Shown piece after piece: positions 16,376 to 25,334 of a DNA stretch of 49,155 nt. The stretch's first letter is position 1; every line of letters begins with the position of its first letter. The notes under the pieces were generated by a model. That model searched no databases, was not told the DNA's origin, and was given only the letters and a program-made list of their open reading frames with translations. The DNA lies in the NCBI GenBank assembly GCA_028277765.1, contig JANQFQ010000044.1, positions 1 through 49,155 on the forward strand, read 5' to 3'. This DNA comes from Desulfobacterales bacterium (GTDB taxonomy: Bacteria > Desulfobacterota > Desulfobacteria > Desulfobacterales > SURF-7). The translations under genes were made by a program, and so were the position numbers.

Positions 16376-18265
16376 GGATATGAACGGCGGAATGGGGATA
16401 TCCATGGCGTATGCAATCGCGCGAAGCAATTCCGCTTCACTGATGGAGACTTTTTTATCGAAAAGTACGCACTGGCTGCAGGCATCGAATACAATTTTTT
16501 TAATACCCGGAGACGCTTTTGCAAAATGATCCAGGGCTGTATGCAGGGCATTGAGTGAAGTTTTAGCAGGCATTTTAAGCTTTTCTCTTTTGGCTGGTAG
16601 GTTTGATGCCGCAGCTGTAAATGCCTCTTTAGCGGCGCTGGCGTCTGGATGTCCCACCCTTGCCAGTGCAGCTAAAATGGCAACCGCATCTTCAATAAGG
16701 GGGGTTATGTTTTTATATGATACCTTCTGCCTGGCATTAGTAAATGCCGTTTCAAGCCTGTGGGTGATTACCTCTTTAAAAGTGAATTCAAAGAGCGTGA
16801 TTTTACTGTCCGCTTCTACAAGTATGTTTATATACTGCATCAGTTTAGCGAATTGACCAGGGGACATCTGCCTGAGTGTCGGTATAGCGATATCAAGGAT
16901 AGGTAGTCTCAATCTTGATTTGATATCTTTAAGGCTTTTTTGAACAAGCCTTATCTGCCGTAAAAACGCCGGGGATGCTGATTTGCTTAATAACTCCAAC
17001 TGCTTCTTTCTTTCAGCCGGATCCTTATCAAGAAGCAGAGCACATACCACTGCGGAAGCACCCAGGATATCATGAATTTCATTCTTGATGGTGTCTGGCA
17101 TTGCTGCAATGATTGCCGCACTGTGAGCGACATTTTCAGGTGTTACGTTTCCGACCTGTTTCATGACAGTATCTGCGTCAATCGATATGTCTCCATCTGT
17201 CTGAACAGAAGCTCCGCCATGCAGGCTACTAACACCTGCTACTGTTTCAGCAGGTGCAGTCGCTGATGCGTCCACAACTGTAAAGTTTCCCTTGAAATTG
17301 GGATCAATTTTCTGAATTCTGTCTGTCAAAGGGGGATGGGTGGCAAAGAGCGAGCTTATAGCCTTACCAAAAAACATATGACAGGATTCCGCAGCTCCTG
17401 GCGATTCAATTTTTGAGCCTGAAGAGAGGCCGCCGATTTTTTTCAGGGCCTCAGCAATCCCTTTACTCCGGGTAAACTGAACAGCGGATGCATCTGCGAG
17501 ATATTCCCTTTGCCTTGAGATCGCGCTTTGGATAAGCCTTCCTATCAATACACCGATGAATCCAATTGCGAGGAGGAGAAGAGCAATTATCGTTATCTGA
17601 CCGCTTCCTTTTCCACTGCTCCTTGAACTGTAGGAATGGCGGCTGGATCCTGATCCTGAGCGGAGAATAATATACGCAATGTTGGCGATCACCATTATAC
17701 CGCCCAGGAATCCGATTAGACGGATATTGAGTCTCATGTCTCCGTTTAGAATATGACTGAATTCATGGGCGATGACTCCCTGGAGTTCATTTCGGTTCAG
17801 CCTTTTACAGCATCCCTTTGTAACACCGATCACAGCGTCATTCGGTGAAAAACCTGCTGCAAAAGCATTGATGCTTTCCTCATTTTCTAAAATATAGGTG
17901 GGGGGGACGGGTGTCCCTGATGCGATGGCCATCTCTTCAACAACGTTGATGAGTTTTTTTTCATCTGGATCTTTTGTTGAGTGGTTTACCAGCCTTCCAC
18001 CAAGTCCTTCAGCAACATAGCTGCCCCCTTTTGAAAGGGCTATGATTTTAAAGATACTCCCTAAAAAAATAACCACTACGGAGATCCCGGCGATGGTAAA
18101 AAAGAGTTCGGGATTAAAAAAGTTGATATCAGGTGAATTATACACAACTACTCCCATTATTGCTGAGTATACAGCGATAATGACAAAAATTACGGCGATA
18201 ACAAAGAATATGACCAGCATGCCGGTTTTTGATTTTGACTTGTCCTGCTGGGCGAAAAAATCCAT
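16358..18265 (-). CDS. M48-family membrane zinc metalloprotease (HtpX-like) with long C-terminal extension
   Basis: A 635-residue protease of the M48 family. Two membrane helices (about 17-42 and 54-77) precede the catalytic domain. The zinc motif HEFSH is at 167-171, with the third ligand Glu254 in REYLADAS, and another pair of helices lies around 183-201 and 224-248. The C-terminal 300 residues are soluble and helical. Their end (QCVLFDKKVSISEAELLRA) resembles a TerB-like fold. The length is about twice that of E. coli HtpX. The likely role is quality control of membrane proteins. The LemA gene lies 17 bases upstream in the same operon, a common pairing. The C-terminus ends inside a dispersed repeat. 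Confidence 0.88.
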   Translation of the reverse strand: MDFFAQQDKSKSKTGMLVIFFVIAVIFVIIAVYSAIMGVVVYNSPDINFFNPELFFTIAGISVVVIFLGSIFKIIALSKGGSYVAEGLGGRLVNHSTKDPDEKKLINVVEEMAIASGTPVPPTYILENEESINAFAAGFSPNDAVIGVTKGCCKRLNRNELQGVIAHEFSHILNGDMRLNIRLIGFLGGIMVIANIAYIILRSGSGSSRHSYSSRSSGKGSGQITIIALLLLAIGFIGVLIGRLIQSAISRQREYLADASAVQFTRSKGIAEALKKIGGLSSGSKIESPGAAESCHMFFGKAISSLFATHPPLTDRIQKIDPNFKGNFTVVDASATAPAETVAGVSSLHGGASVQTDGDISIDADTVMKQVGNVTPENVAHSAAIIAAMPDTIKNEIHDILGASAVVCALLLDKDPAERKKQLELLSKSASPAFLRQIRLVQKSLKDIKSRLRLPILDIAIPTLRQMSPGQFAKLMQYINILVEADSKITLFEFTFKEVITHRLETAFTNARQKVSYKNITPLIEDAVAILAALARVGHPDASAAKEAFTAAASNLPAKREKLKMPAKTSLNALHTALDHFAKASPGIKKIVFDACSQCVLFDKKVSISEAELLRAIAYAMDIPIPPFISQKESA

Positions 18266-18282
18266 ATCAGTTCCTGTTCAGC

Positions 18283-18873
18283 TTAAAATGATACCTTGGG
18301 CGCTTTTCTCTCTTCTTCTGTTTCTGTGGATTCAAGAAGCTCAGCCACGGTGAAATTGAACATACCGGCGATGATATTGTTAGGAAATTTTTCACGCGAG
18401 ATATTATACGTGGTGACCGCGTCATTAAACGCCTGTCGGGCAAACGCGATCCGGTTTTCTGTGGATGTTAATTCTTCCTGGATCGCCATCATGTTTTCAT
18501 TTGCCTTGAGATCCGGATAACTTTCAGAAAGGGCAAAGATACGGCCGAGTGCTCCAGTCAGCATCCCTTCAGCGCTTGCAAGTCCCTGCATGGCTGATGG
18601 ATCTCCGGGATTACTGGCGGCCTTATCACTCGCGCTCATGGCGCTGCTTCTCGCTTTTATCACGGATTCAAGTGCTTCTCGTTCATGGGCCATATACCCC
18701 TTTGCGGTTTCAACAAGGTTGGGTATCAGGTCATACCTACGTTTGAGCTGGACATCAATCTGGGAAAAAGCGTTTTTAAAACGGTTTTTAAGTGTGACAA
18801 GATTGTTGTAAATACCGATAACAACGACAACCAGCAGAATGATAATACCTAATAGTACAAAAAATGCGATCAT
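18283..18873 (-). CDS. lemA: LemA-family membrane protein
   Basis: A 196-residue protein with one N-terminal membrane helix (residues about 3-23) followed by the long helical LemA domain. Recognisable conserved segments are KNRFKNAFSQIDVQLKRRYD, LIPNLVETAKGYMAHE and FNDAVTTYN...FPNNIIAGMF. LemA proteins are membrane-anchored helical bundles of unsettled function, often paired with an M48 protease as here. A strong AGGAGGG ribosome binding site lies 5-6 bases before ATG 18873. Confidence 0.93.
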   Translation of the reverse strand: MIAFFVLLGIIILLVVVVIGIYNNLVTLKNRFKNAFSQIDVQLKRRYDLIPNLVETAKGYMAHEREALESVIKARSSAMSASDKAASNPGDPSAMQGLASAEGMLTGALGRIFALSESYPDLKANENMMAIQEELTSTENRIAFARQAFNDAVTTYNISREKFPNNIIAGMFNFTVAELLESTETEEERKAPKVSF

Positions 18874-19327
18874 TTTTCCCTCCTAATATTAAAATGTGAA
18901 CTTTCCAACGGCATACATGATTATGATTTGATAAGAAAATCAATACAATAAAAGGAGACTAAAGTAAAGCATTTATATTAATTCAATCATTGACTGCCTA
19001 TAATAAATGGAATGAGCGAACCAAAGTGTATTGTGCTTGATAAGTACTTGGATACTGGTTCTAGATCCTGGATTAACTAAACGTTATATTAGTTTTGTTA
19101 GTTTCGTTGGTCTCGGAAATAAATAAATAGATTTGCTCAAGGTGGTAATTTTTATAAAACTATGTTATCAGAGTTAAGCTTTATGTTATTTTTCAACTTG
19201 GGGTGGTTTCATTCATGATGGCGATGAGAAAATAGGGCGGAGAGTAAAGAGATCTTAGAGTTAAAAGCTAGGAGTTGATAGAAGCGGAAGTTTTTTATGG
19301 TCTCATAAAAATTAAACTAGGATAAAA
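18874..19327. other. 454-bp AT-rich spacer without recognisable gene
   Basis: This lies between divergent lemA and the reductase-cNBD gene and should hold both promoters, though I see no clear -35/-10 pair. A short tract near 19040-19075 (TACTTGGATACTGG, CTAGATCCTGG) resembles the CTAGAT repeats at 4811-4867. Only frames of about 20 codons are present. Confidence 0.5.
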
Positions 19328-21073
19328 ATGACAGCGATACAATCGAACAAGAACAGTCCGCTTAAGCTTGAGAATGGTTCAAAAGTCGCTATTATTGGTG
19401 GCGGACCCGCGGGAAGCTTTTTCAGCTATTTTCTTTTGGATCTGTCTGAAAGGGTGGGGCTTGATATTCAGGTCGATATTTATGAACGGAAGAATTTTTC
19501 TTCATTTGGTCCTGCTGGTTGTAATCACTGCGGCGGTATTGTTTCAGAATCTCTTGTTCAGGCGCTTGCTGCGGAAGGTATTAATATTCCTTCAAAAGTT
19601 GTACAGAGAGGAATTAATTCTTATGTGCTTCATACAGATGTGGGGAGCGTCAGGATCGACACCCCTCTGCAAGAAAAGAGAATCGCTGCCATGCACAGGG
19701 GCGCTGGCCCTCATGGCTCACAAGAGATAAAATGGAGTAGCTTTGACGGATTCCTACAAAAACTGACCTCCGGCAAAGGAGCGGACATCATTAATGATCG
19801 GGTTAAGGATATAACTTTCCGTCAAGGAAAGCCTGAATTAACCACAAAGGGGGGGAAAATAGCTGTTTACGACCTTCTTGTTGGGACTGCGGGTATCAAT
19901 AATACTCTGAAGGCCTTTGAAAATATGGGGATGGGTTATAAGGCGCCTGTAGCCACAAAGACGTTTATATGCGAGTTTCATCTTGGGCATGAACTGGTGC
20001 TGAAGCATTTCAGCAGTTCCATGCATGTTTTTTTGCTAAATCTCCCCCGTCTTGAATTTGCTGCACTGATTCCAAAAGGGGATTATGTTTCCCTTGCCCT
20101 TCTTGGGGATGATATTGATAAGGAATTGGTGCAGTCATTCCTGAACAGCCCTGAAGTTAAAGCTTGCTTTCCCCCTGAGTGGGACATGTCCCGTGACCCC
20201 CCGTGCAAATGCTACCCCAAAATCAATGTCAAGGGCGCGGTCAATCCTGTTGCGGACAGGGTGGTCATGATCGGAGACTGCGCAATTACGAAACTGTACA
20301 AGAACGGGATCGGCGCTGCTTATATTACAGCAAAGGCTGCTGCTACAACAGCTGTATTTCACGGTATTTCCCAAAACGATTTTAAAAAACATTATCTCCC
20401 TGCGTGTAGAGAGATAGTCATGGATAATTTTCTCGGAAAATTGATTTTTATTTTTACTAGTTTACTTCAGAAATTATCCGCGTCAAAAAGGGCGATGTTA
20501 AGGGTTATTGCAAAAGAACAGAAAAAAGAGAGCAGGCGCCGCCATATGAGTATGGTTATGTGGGACACGTTTACAGGAAGCGCTCCGTACAAGGATATAT
20601 TTATGCGTACATTAAATCCATTTTTACAAATCAGGCTTGTGATAGAGACCATTGCCGGGCTTCTCCCTTTTAAAGGGGATATAGCACTTGACGAGAGCTC
20701 GGCAGGTATTGGCGACATTGGAAAAGTATACAGCGACGGTGAAACGATTATAAACCAGGGGGATGTGGGGGACTGTCTTTATGTTATCCAGTCCGGAAAG
20801 GTTGAAGTGATACAGGTCCGGGACGGTAAAGAAACGTTTCTAACCGAACTTGGTGAAGGTGATTTTTTCGGAGAGATGGCACTGTTCGAGCAGGAGGTGA
20901 GATCAAGCACTGTAAAGGCGATTGGCGATGTCCGCGTACTTACGGTTGACAAAAAGACGTTGCTCGGCAGAATCCAGGCAGACCCTTCCATGGCTTTCAG
21001 AATAGTGCAGAAAATGTCATCGAGAATCCGTGAGCTGAATGATCAGTTGGGGAGGTTACAGTCAGACGAATAA
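19328..21073 (+). CDS. Geranylgeranyl-reductase-family flavoprotein fused to a C-terminal cyclic-nucleotide-binding domain
   Basis: A 581-residue fusion. The N-terminal 360 or so residues are an FAD-dependent oxidoreductase of the geranylgeranyl reductase type. They contain the Rossmann motif GGGPAGS (24-30), a conserved CNHCGGIVSESL stretch, and the second FAD motif VVMIGDCAITKL...NGIGAAYITAKAA. Such enzymes saturate isoprenoid double bonds in lipids, quinone tails or chlorophyll precursors. The last 115 residues are a CRP-type cyclic-nucleotide-binding domain. Its phosphate-binding cassette FFGEMAL...RSST (about 513-528) keeps the Glu and Arg that hold cAMP. Fusion of a cNMP sensor to this reductase is unusual and suggests cAMP-gated activity. 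It is followed after 36 bases by the LtaS-like gene, so an operon is likely. Confidence 0.88.
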   Translation: MTAIQSNKNSPLKLENGSKVAIIGGGPAGSFFSYFLLDLSERVGLDIQVDIYERKNFSSFGPAGCNHCGGIVSESLVQALAAEGINIPSKVVQRGINSYVLHTDVGSVRIDTPLQEKRIAAMHRGAGPHGSQEIKWSSFDGFLQKLTSGKGADIINDRVKDITFRQGKPELTTKGGKIAVYDLLVGTAGINNTLKAFENMGMGYKAPVATKTFICEFHLGHELVLKHFSSSMHVFLLNLPRLEFAALIPKGDYVSLALLGDDIDKELVQSFLNSPEVKACFPPEWDMSRDPPCKCYPKINVKGAVNPVADRVVMIGDCAITKLYKNGIGAAYITAKAAATTAVFHGISQNDFKKHYLPACREIVMDNFLGKLIFIFTSLLQKLSASKRAMLRVIAKEQKKESRRRHMSMVMWDTFTGSAPYKDIFMRTLNPFLQIRLVIETIAGLLPFKGDIALDESSAGIGDIGKVYSDGETIINQGDVGDCLYVIQSGKVEVIQVRDGKETFLTELGEGDFFGEMALFEQEVRSSTVKAIGDVRVLTVDKKTLLGRIQADPSMAFRIVQKMSSRIRELNDQLGRLQSDE

Positions 21074-21109
21074 AGATATCAAATTAACGGACGAATTAAG
21101 GATAAGATA

Positions 21110-22855
21110 TTGCTGAAAAAAGTACTTTCAAGAGGTTTTCCATTATTCATAGCCGTTACACTGCTTTATAAAATCTATGTTGTTGAGCAATATGTTATGT
21201 CTCTTACAGGACATTATGGCTATACCGACCTTGTGGTACTTCAGAATGATGCTGTCATTTTTTCCCTGATGTTATTTCTGTATATTTTATCTACATATAA
21301 ATACTCAATCCTGCAATTCGTTTTACGTTTTTCGATCGTATTCATCTTCCTCGTCTATTTTTTAGATATCATTATTTTGCGCAATTTTTTTGCACATATT
21401 ACAGTTCAAAACTTCTTTCAATACCTGCCTGATGCTTACGGTTTTATTGTTGATATTTTTATAACAGTTCTAACAGTACCTGAAATATTAATAACAATAA
21501 TAGTTTTACTGCTTTTCATAATATTTGCATCGCATTTTGTTTTTATTTCACGGGAGAGTGATAATACTGAAAGAATCGTCCTTTTCTCTTTATCTATTAT
21601 AATGCTTGTTTTGTTTATAACAAAAGGCGACAAACAATATATCCATTCGTGGATATATAAAAATATATTTGAATATAATTTACAGGTTAACAACATCGAT
21701 GCTCAATATAGTGACGACTTCATAAAAAAGTTGCTTTTGCAAGAAAAGGATCTTCTGAAGCAACAATGTCATCCAAAGGCGACCGGCGGTAAGGATATAG
21801 TAGTTGTCATACTTGAATCCCTTTCCATGTATCATAGCAGACATTTTTCTAATTTGAATAATATAACGCCGTATATTGATAAAATCGCAAGGGATAATAT
21901 TAGTTTTAAGAATTTTTATGCTAATGGATTTAACACAGAAGATGGATTGATATCACTACTTTTAGGTATACCTCCCATCTGCGGAGTTAATAACCACTCG
22001 GTGAAGGATGTAGACACATTTGAAGGACTTTATAATGTCAGAGAATCGATTGCCTTAAAACTCAGCATTCAAGGGTATAAAACAGAATTTATGACTTCAG
22101 GAGATATCAATTTTTCAAACAAAAAGAACTGGTTACAAAGCATTGGTTTTGATTATATTGAAGGGAATGAGCATCAGGAATACGCCAAGTGGCCGCGGTT
22201 TCATTTCAGAGCCGCTCCTGACCAGGCGTTATACCTGCGGGCCGTGGACAGGATTTTCAATATTAAGAGGGAGCATCCTTATTGTATGATCATTGAAACG
22301 GTATCTACTCATCTTCCGTTCATAAATCCTGTTGACGGCAGCAGGTCTGAACTTGGAGCATTTACTTATGCTGACAGAGAGCTGTTTAAATTTTACATGT
22401 ACTTGAAAAAAAGAGATTTTTTTAAAACCGGCATTTTAATTGTTGTAGGTGACCACCGCGGCATGACACCTTTAACAAAAGCTGAAATAGACCTGTATTC
22501 ACATAGGGCGTCTGCCCTTGTACCTCTTATTGTATGTAATGGTATTGATAGTAACGAAGTGGTTAATGAACCTTTCCAGCAGCTGGATCTTTATTCAGGC
22601 ATCATTAATTATGCTTCAAATAAACAATGTATATCCAGATGGCGTGGTGACCTGTTAAACATTCCAAGAATACCTGCTGAATATATTTTTCATGTCAGTG
22701 GCCACTCAAGAAACATTGTCAATATCTTTTGCGATGAAAAGAGAGCAACGGTAAAATTAAATGGTGATAAAACATCACTGGTCACGGGTGATATTAATAA
22801 TCCGCAGCTGGCAGTTGACTGGATCAACTATCTCCGAGTACAACGAAAGAACTAA
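21110..22855 (+). CDS. LtaS-like phosphoglycerol transferase (sulfatase-fold membrane enzyme)
   Basis: A 581-residue enzyme with about five N-terminal membrane helices (residues 10-175) and an extracytoplasmic alkaline-phosphatase/sulfatase-fold domain (about 225-530). Catalytic and metal residues expected for LtaS/OpgB-type phosphoglycerol transferases can be placed: Glu236 (VILES), nucleophile Thr276 (FNTEDG), His401 (STHLPF) and Asp448/His449 (GDHR). The nucleophilic Thr argues for a transferase and against a sulfatase. The donor would be phosphatidylglycerol and the acceptor a glycolipid or periplasmic glucan. The start is TTG 21110, preceded by AAGGAT. It lies between the reductase fusion and the GDPD lipoprotein in one probable operon. 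Confidence 0.82.
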   Translation: MLKKVLSRGFPLFIAVTLLYKIYVVEQYVMSLTGHYGYTDLVVLQNDAVIFSLMLFLYILSTYKYSILQFVLRFSIVFIFLVYFLDIIILRNFFAHITVQNFFQYLPDAYGFIVDIFITVLTVPEILITIIVLLLFIIFASHFVFISRESDNTERIVLFSLSIIMLVLFITKGDKQYIHSWIYKNIFEYNLQVNNIDAQYSDDFIKKLLLQEKDLLKQQCHPKATGGKDIVVVILESLSMYHSRHFSNLNNITPYIDKIARDNISFKNFYANGFNTEDGLISLLLGIPPICGVNNHSVKDVDTFEGLYNVRESIALKLSIQGYKTEFMTSGDINFSNKKNWLQSIGFDYIEGNEHQEYAKWPRFHFRAAPDQALYLRAVDRIFNIKREHPYCMIIETVSTHLPFINPVDGSRSELGAFTYADRELFKFYMYLKKRDFFKTGILIVVGDHRGMTPLTKAEIDLYSHRASALVPLIVCNGIDSNEVVNEPFQQLDLYSGIINYASNKQCISRWRGDLLNIPRIPAEYIFHVSGHSRNIVNIFCDEKRATVKLNGDKTSLVTGDINNPQLAVDWINYLRVQRKN

Positions 22856-22877
22856 ATATGAATAGTATTTATGTGTC

Positions 22878-23657
22878 ATGAATAAAGCATTACATATTTT
22901 AATAACCGTTTTTATCTTAATAGTACCAGGGTGTAATAGCGATCCTGTTAACAACTGCTCGTTTTCAGACATTAAAAGAATAGCCCACGGGGGTGGGGGT
23001 TATAATGGAGTCATATACACAAATTCATTGGAAGCACTGGATTACAATTTAAAAAGGGGTTTTGAATATTTTGAAATTGATTTTGTATGGACTTCAGATA
23101 AAAAATTAGTATGCCTTCATGATTGGGGAAAAACGTTTCAATTTATTTTTGGTTTCTCGATAAAAACGGAACCCAGCTTGGAAATTTATAAGACCTGGAT
23201 AAAAAAGCACTCAAAATATCGTGTTTGTACTTTCGATGATCTGATAAACTGGCTGGAAGAAAATCCAGGGACAAGGATAATCACGGACATTAAGAAAGAC
23301 AATTTGAAAGCTTTGGAGATTATTTCTGAAAGAGTTGAAAATTTTTCATCTCGTATTATACCACAAATATATCATCCCGATGAATATGATGCCGTAAGAA
23401 AAATGGGCTACACCGATATCATTTGGACATTGTACAGGTTTTCAGGCAGTAACAGACAGGTGAAAAAACTGGTAGGACAGCTCGATCTGTTCGCAGTAAC
23501 TATGCCGGAACAAAGGGCCCTTGCTAAGCTTGGGCGGGCAATCAGAAAAAAATGTATTCCAACATATGTTCATACAATAAATTCAAAAGAAAAGGTTGAG
23601 ATGTATGTAAAAGATTATGGCATAGTCGAAGTCTATACTGATTTTTTAGAACCTTAA
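22878..23657 (+). CDS. Glycerophosphodiester phosphodiesterase lipoprotein
   Basis: A 259-residue GDPD-family (TIM-barrel) protein. The catalytic His37 lies in RIAHGGG, metal ligands Glu66 and Asp68 in FEIDF, and the second catalytic His81 in CLHD. Together these form the complete GDPD active site. A lipobox (LIVPGC, Cys19) follows a short signal peptide, so the mature protein is membrane-anchored and faces the periplasm. GDPD enzymes split glycerophosphodiesters into glycerol-3-phosphate and an alcohol. Next to the LtaS-like enzyme it could trim or recycle phosphoglycerol groups. It starts 22 bases after the upstream gene with a weak Shine-Dalgarno sequence. Confidence 0.87.
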   Translation: MNKALHILITVFILIVPGCNSDPVNNCSFSDIKRIAHGGGGYNGVIYTNSLEALDYNLKRGFEYFEIDFVWTSDKKLVCLHDWGKTFQFIFGFSIKTEPSLEIYKTWIKKHSKYRVCTFDDLINWLEENPGTRIITDIKKDNLKALEIISERVENFSSRIIPQIYHPDEYDAVRKMGYTDIIWTLYRFSGSNRQVKKLVGQLDLFAVTMPEQRALAKLGRAIRKKCIPTYVHTINSKEKVEMYVKDYGIVEVYTDFLEP

Positions 23658-23736
23658 TCCGCAGTTCTCATAAAAAGAATTCGTCATGCATAAGAATAAA
23701 AAACCATAAAATTGATAAAGAAAACAATAATAATCA

Positions 23737-24321
23737 TTATATCATGTTGGTCCCATCATGGGCTCCTCTTCGAACCGGACCATAATAATTGACACGCGGA
23801 GTCATATAGTCCTCACCATACCTCATTTCAAGAAATCCTGGGACATCATTCGGTGCAGCAAACACATGTCCCCAGCATTCGATTTCTCCTAATGGATCAA
23901 TATGCTTGTTCAGAAAATCGAATGCCGGCTTATATTGGCATTCCATTACTTTTTTTCTCTGTTTAAACATAAAGATGTCTACGTGAAGTTTGTTCATGTC
24001 ACTATAAAAGATTCGGTGCACCACATTTCCGTTGCTGCTGTCAAGTACATATCCGTCATTGGAAACCTGCTGTGAAAGTGACGCTATCTTGTCACTGTAG
24101 ATAATGTTGGTACTGCAGTCCGCGTCATAGTCGTGGGTGATAATATTTTTTTCCCTGTACATCCCAAGGAGGGTGCCGAAGTCTATCCAGTAAATGATAC
24201 TGTGTTCCTTAAACAGCCGGTCAATGTATATTAGTATCTCCTTTAAGTGGTCTATACAGCAAGGATTCAGGGGAGATTGTTTCCCCCAGTTACACAGCTT
24301 TGTATCCTTTGTACATGCCAT
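23737..24321 (-). CDS. LicD-family nucleotidyltransferase-fold protein
   Basis: A 194-residue protein with the LicD core: WIDFGTLLGMYRE (about 45-57) followed by HDYDAD (63-68), whose Asp residues bind metal as in nucleotidyltransferases. LicD enzymes move phosphorylcholine or related phospho-groups from CDP-alcohols to glycans. This is a short version with only the core. Its frame extends five codons upstream to an ATG overlapping the stop of the previous gene (ATGA at 24333-24336), but an AGGAGA lies 6 bases before ATG 24321, which I prefer. It is coupled to the 5-alpha-reductase-family gene and convergent with the GDPD gene. Confidence 0.82.
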   Translation of the reverse strand: MACTKDTKLCNWGKQSPLNPCCIDHLKEILIYIDRLFKEHSIIYWIDFGTLLGMYREKNIITHDYDADCSTNIIYSDKIASLSQQVSNDGYVLDSSNGNVVHRIFYSDMNKLHVDIFMFKQRKKVMECQYKPAFDFLNKHIDPLGEIECWGHVFAAPNDVPGFLEMRYGEDYMTPRVNYYGPVRRGAHDGTNMI

Positions 24322-24332
24322 TATTAGTCTCC

Positions 24333-25100
24333 TCATACAATAAAAGGAATGATCGCCTTCCTGTCTTTTGGATACTCCTCAAACTGTTCATTATACCAGC
24401 GGTGATGGGAGATGGCCCTGGGGAAAAGGTTCGCTATGGTAAACACAGCAAAAGAGAGACCGGCCAGTGTCCATGTGGCAAGGGCAAGACCTGTCCATTC
24501 AATAATCTCCCCAAGATAGTTCGGGCTTGAGATCCAGCGGTAGAGGCCTCCGTATGGAATTTTATAGTCTTTTTCACCTGGTTTCCGAAGTTTCCGAAGG
24601 ATCGCGTCAGATTGAAAATTGATTGAAAAACCGGTTGCCATCAGTATGATACCAATGATAAAACGGGGATCACCAAGCCAGGCAGTATCGGTTAAATGAT
24701 CTGCAAGACTGCTGATGGCATAAGCGTTGATAAACCCGTTGATCATATTGAATATGAAACCTGTCACCACAGCGGCAATTGGTTTTAATTTGTTTTTTCT
24801 ACCGATAAGATACGGGAATATCACTGAGCGGTAAAAGTAGTGCGAGCTCCAGATTCCCAGGAAGATAAGGGGGACCGGCGCAGAACAATTTGTGCCCAGA
24901 AAAAAGACAAAAGCGAAAATAAGGGGGGGTGGGATTTCCATGATATACCAGCCGAGGGTATAGTTCATTTCAGGTCCCCATCCTTTTCTCGCATGTCTTC
25001 CATAAGGGGCGGTAAAGAAGAAGAGAATCGGGAAACTAAAGGCAGAAATAATAAAAATGAAATAGAGGCAGATTAGATATAATGTGTGGATATCAATCAT
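24333..25100 (-). CDS. Steroid 5-alpha-reductase-family membrane protein
   Basis: A 255-residue polytopic membrane protein with about six helices. The C-terminal third carries the signature of the 3-oxo-5-alpha-steroid 4-dehydrogenase family: GGLYRWISSPNYLGEIIEW, then ISHHRWYNEQFEEYPKDRK and IIPF at the extreme end, where the NADPH- and substrate-binding residues lie. The length matches animal SRD5A enzymes. In bacteria the substrate is unknown. The family also includes polyprenol reductases and enoyl-type reductases. ATG 25100 is preceded by AAGGAC at good spacing. The stop overlaps the upstream ATG of the LicD frame, indicating an operon. Confidence 0.88.
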   Translation of the reverse strand: MIDIHTLYLICLYFIFIISAFSFPILFFFTAPYGRHARKGWGPEMNYTLGWYIMEIPPPLIFAFVFFLGTNCSAPVPLIFLGIWSSHYFYRSVIFPYLIGRKNKLKPIAAVVTGFIFNMINGFINAYAISSLADHLTDTAWLGDPRFIIGIILMATGFSINFQSDAILRKLRKPGEKDYKIPYGGLYRWISSPNYLGEIIEWTGLALATWTLAGLSFAVFTIANLFPRAISHHRWYNEQFEEYPKDRKAIIPFIV

Positions 25101-25334
25101 GATGTGTCCTTTTATGTGTTTACACTGCAAAATATGTATGAACAGAGAGATCGAGTCAAGTTCTACTTTTTATTGAAGATGACACTTGATGCACTTAAGA
25201 GTTGCAACACATGATTAATCAGGATAAAACGTTTGGTATAACAATGGGTCGTTTTTTGAACTGACCTTACACCTTGTGAGAAATAAGAGCTGATCCTGAA
25301 ATTAACCACTAAAACATTTGAAAGGAGCTACCTT

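Noticed and set aside
23658..23736. Terminator between the convergent GDPD and LicD genes
   Set aside because: The spacer is AT-rich but I find no stem with a following T run.
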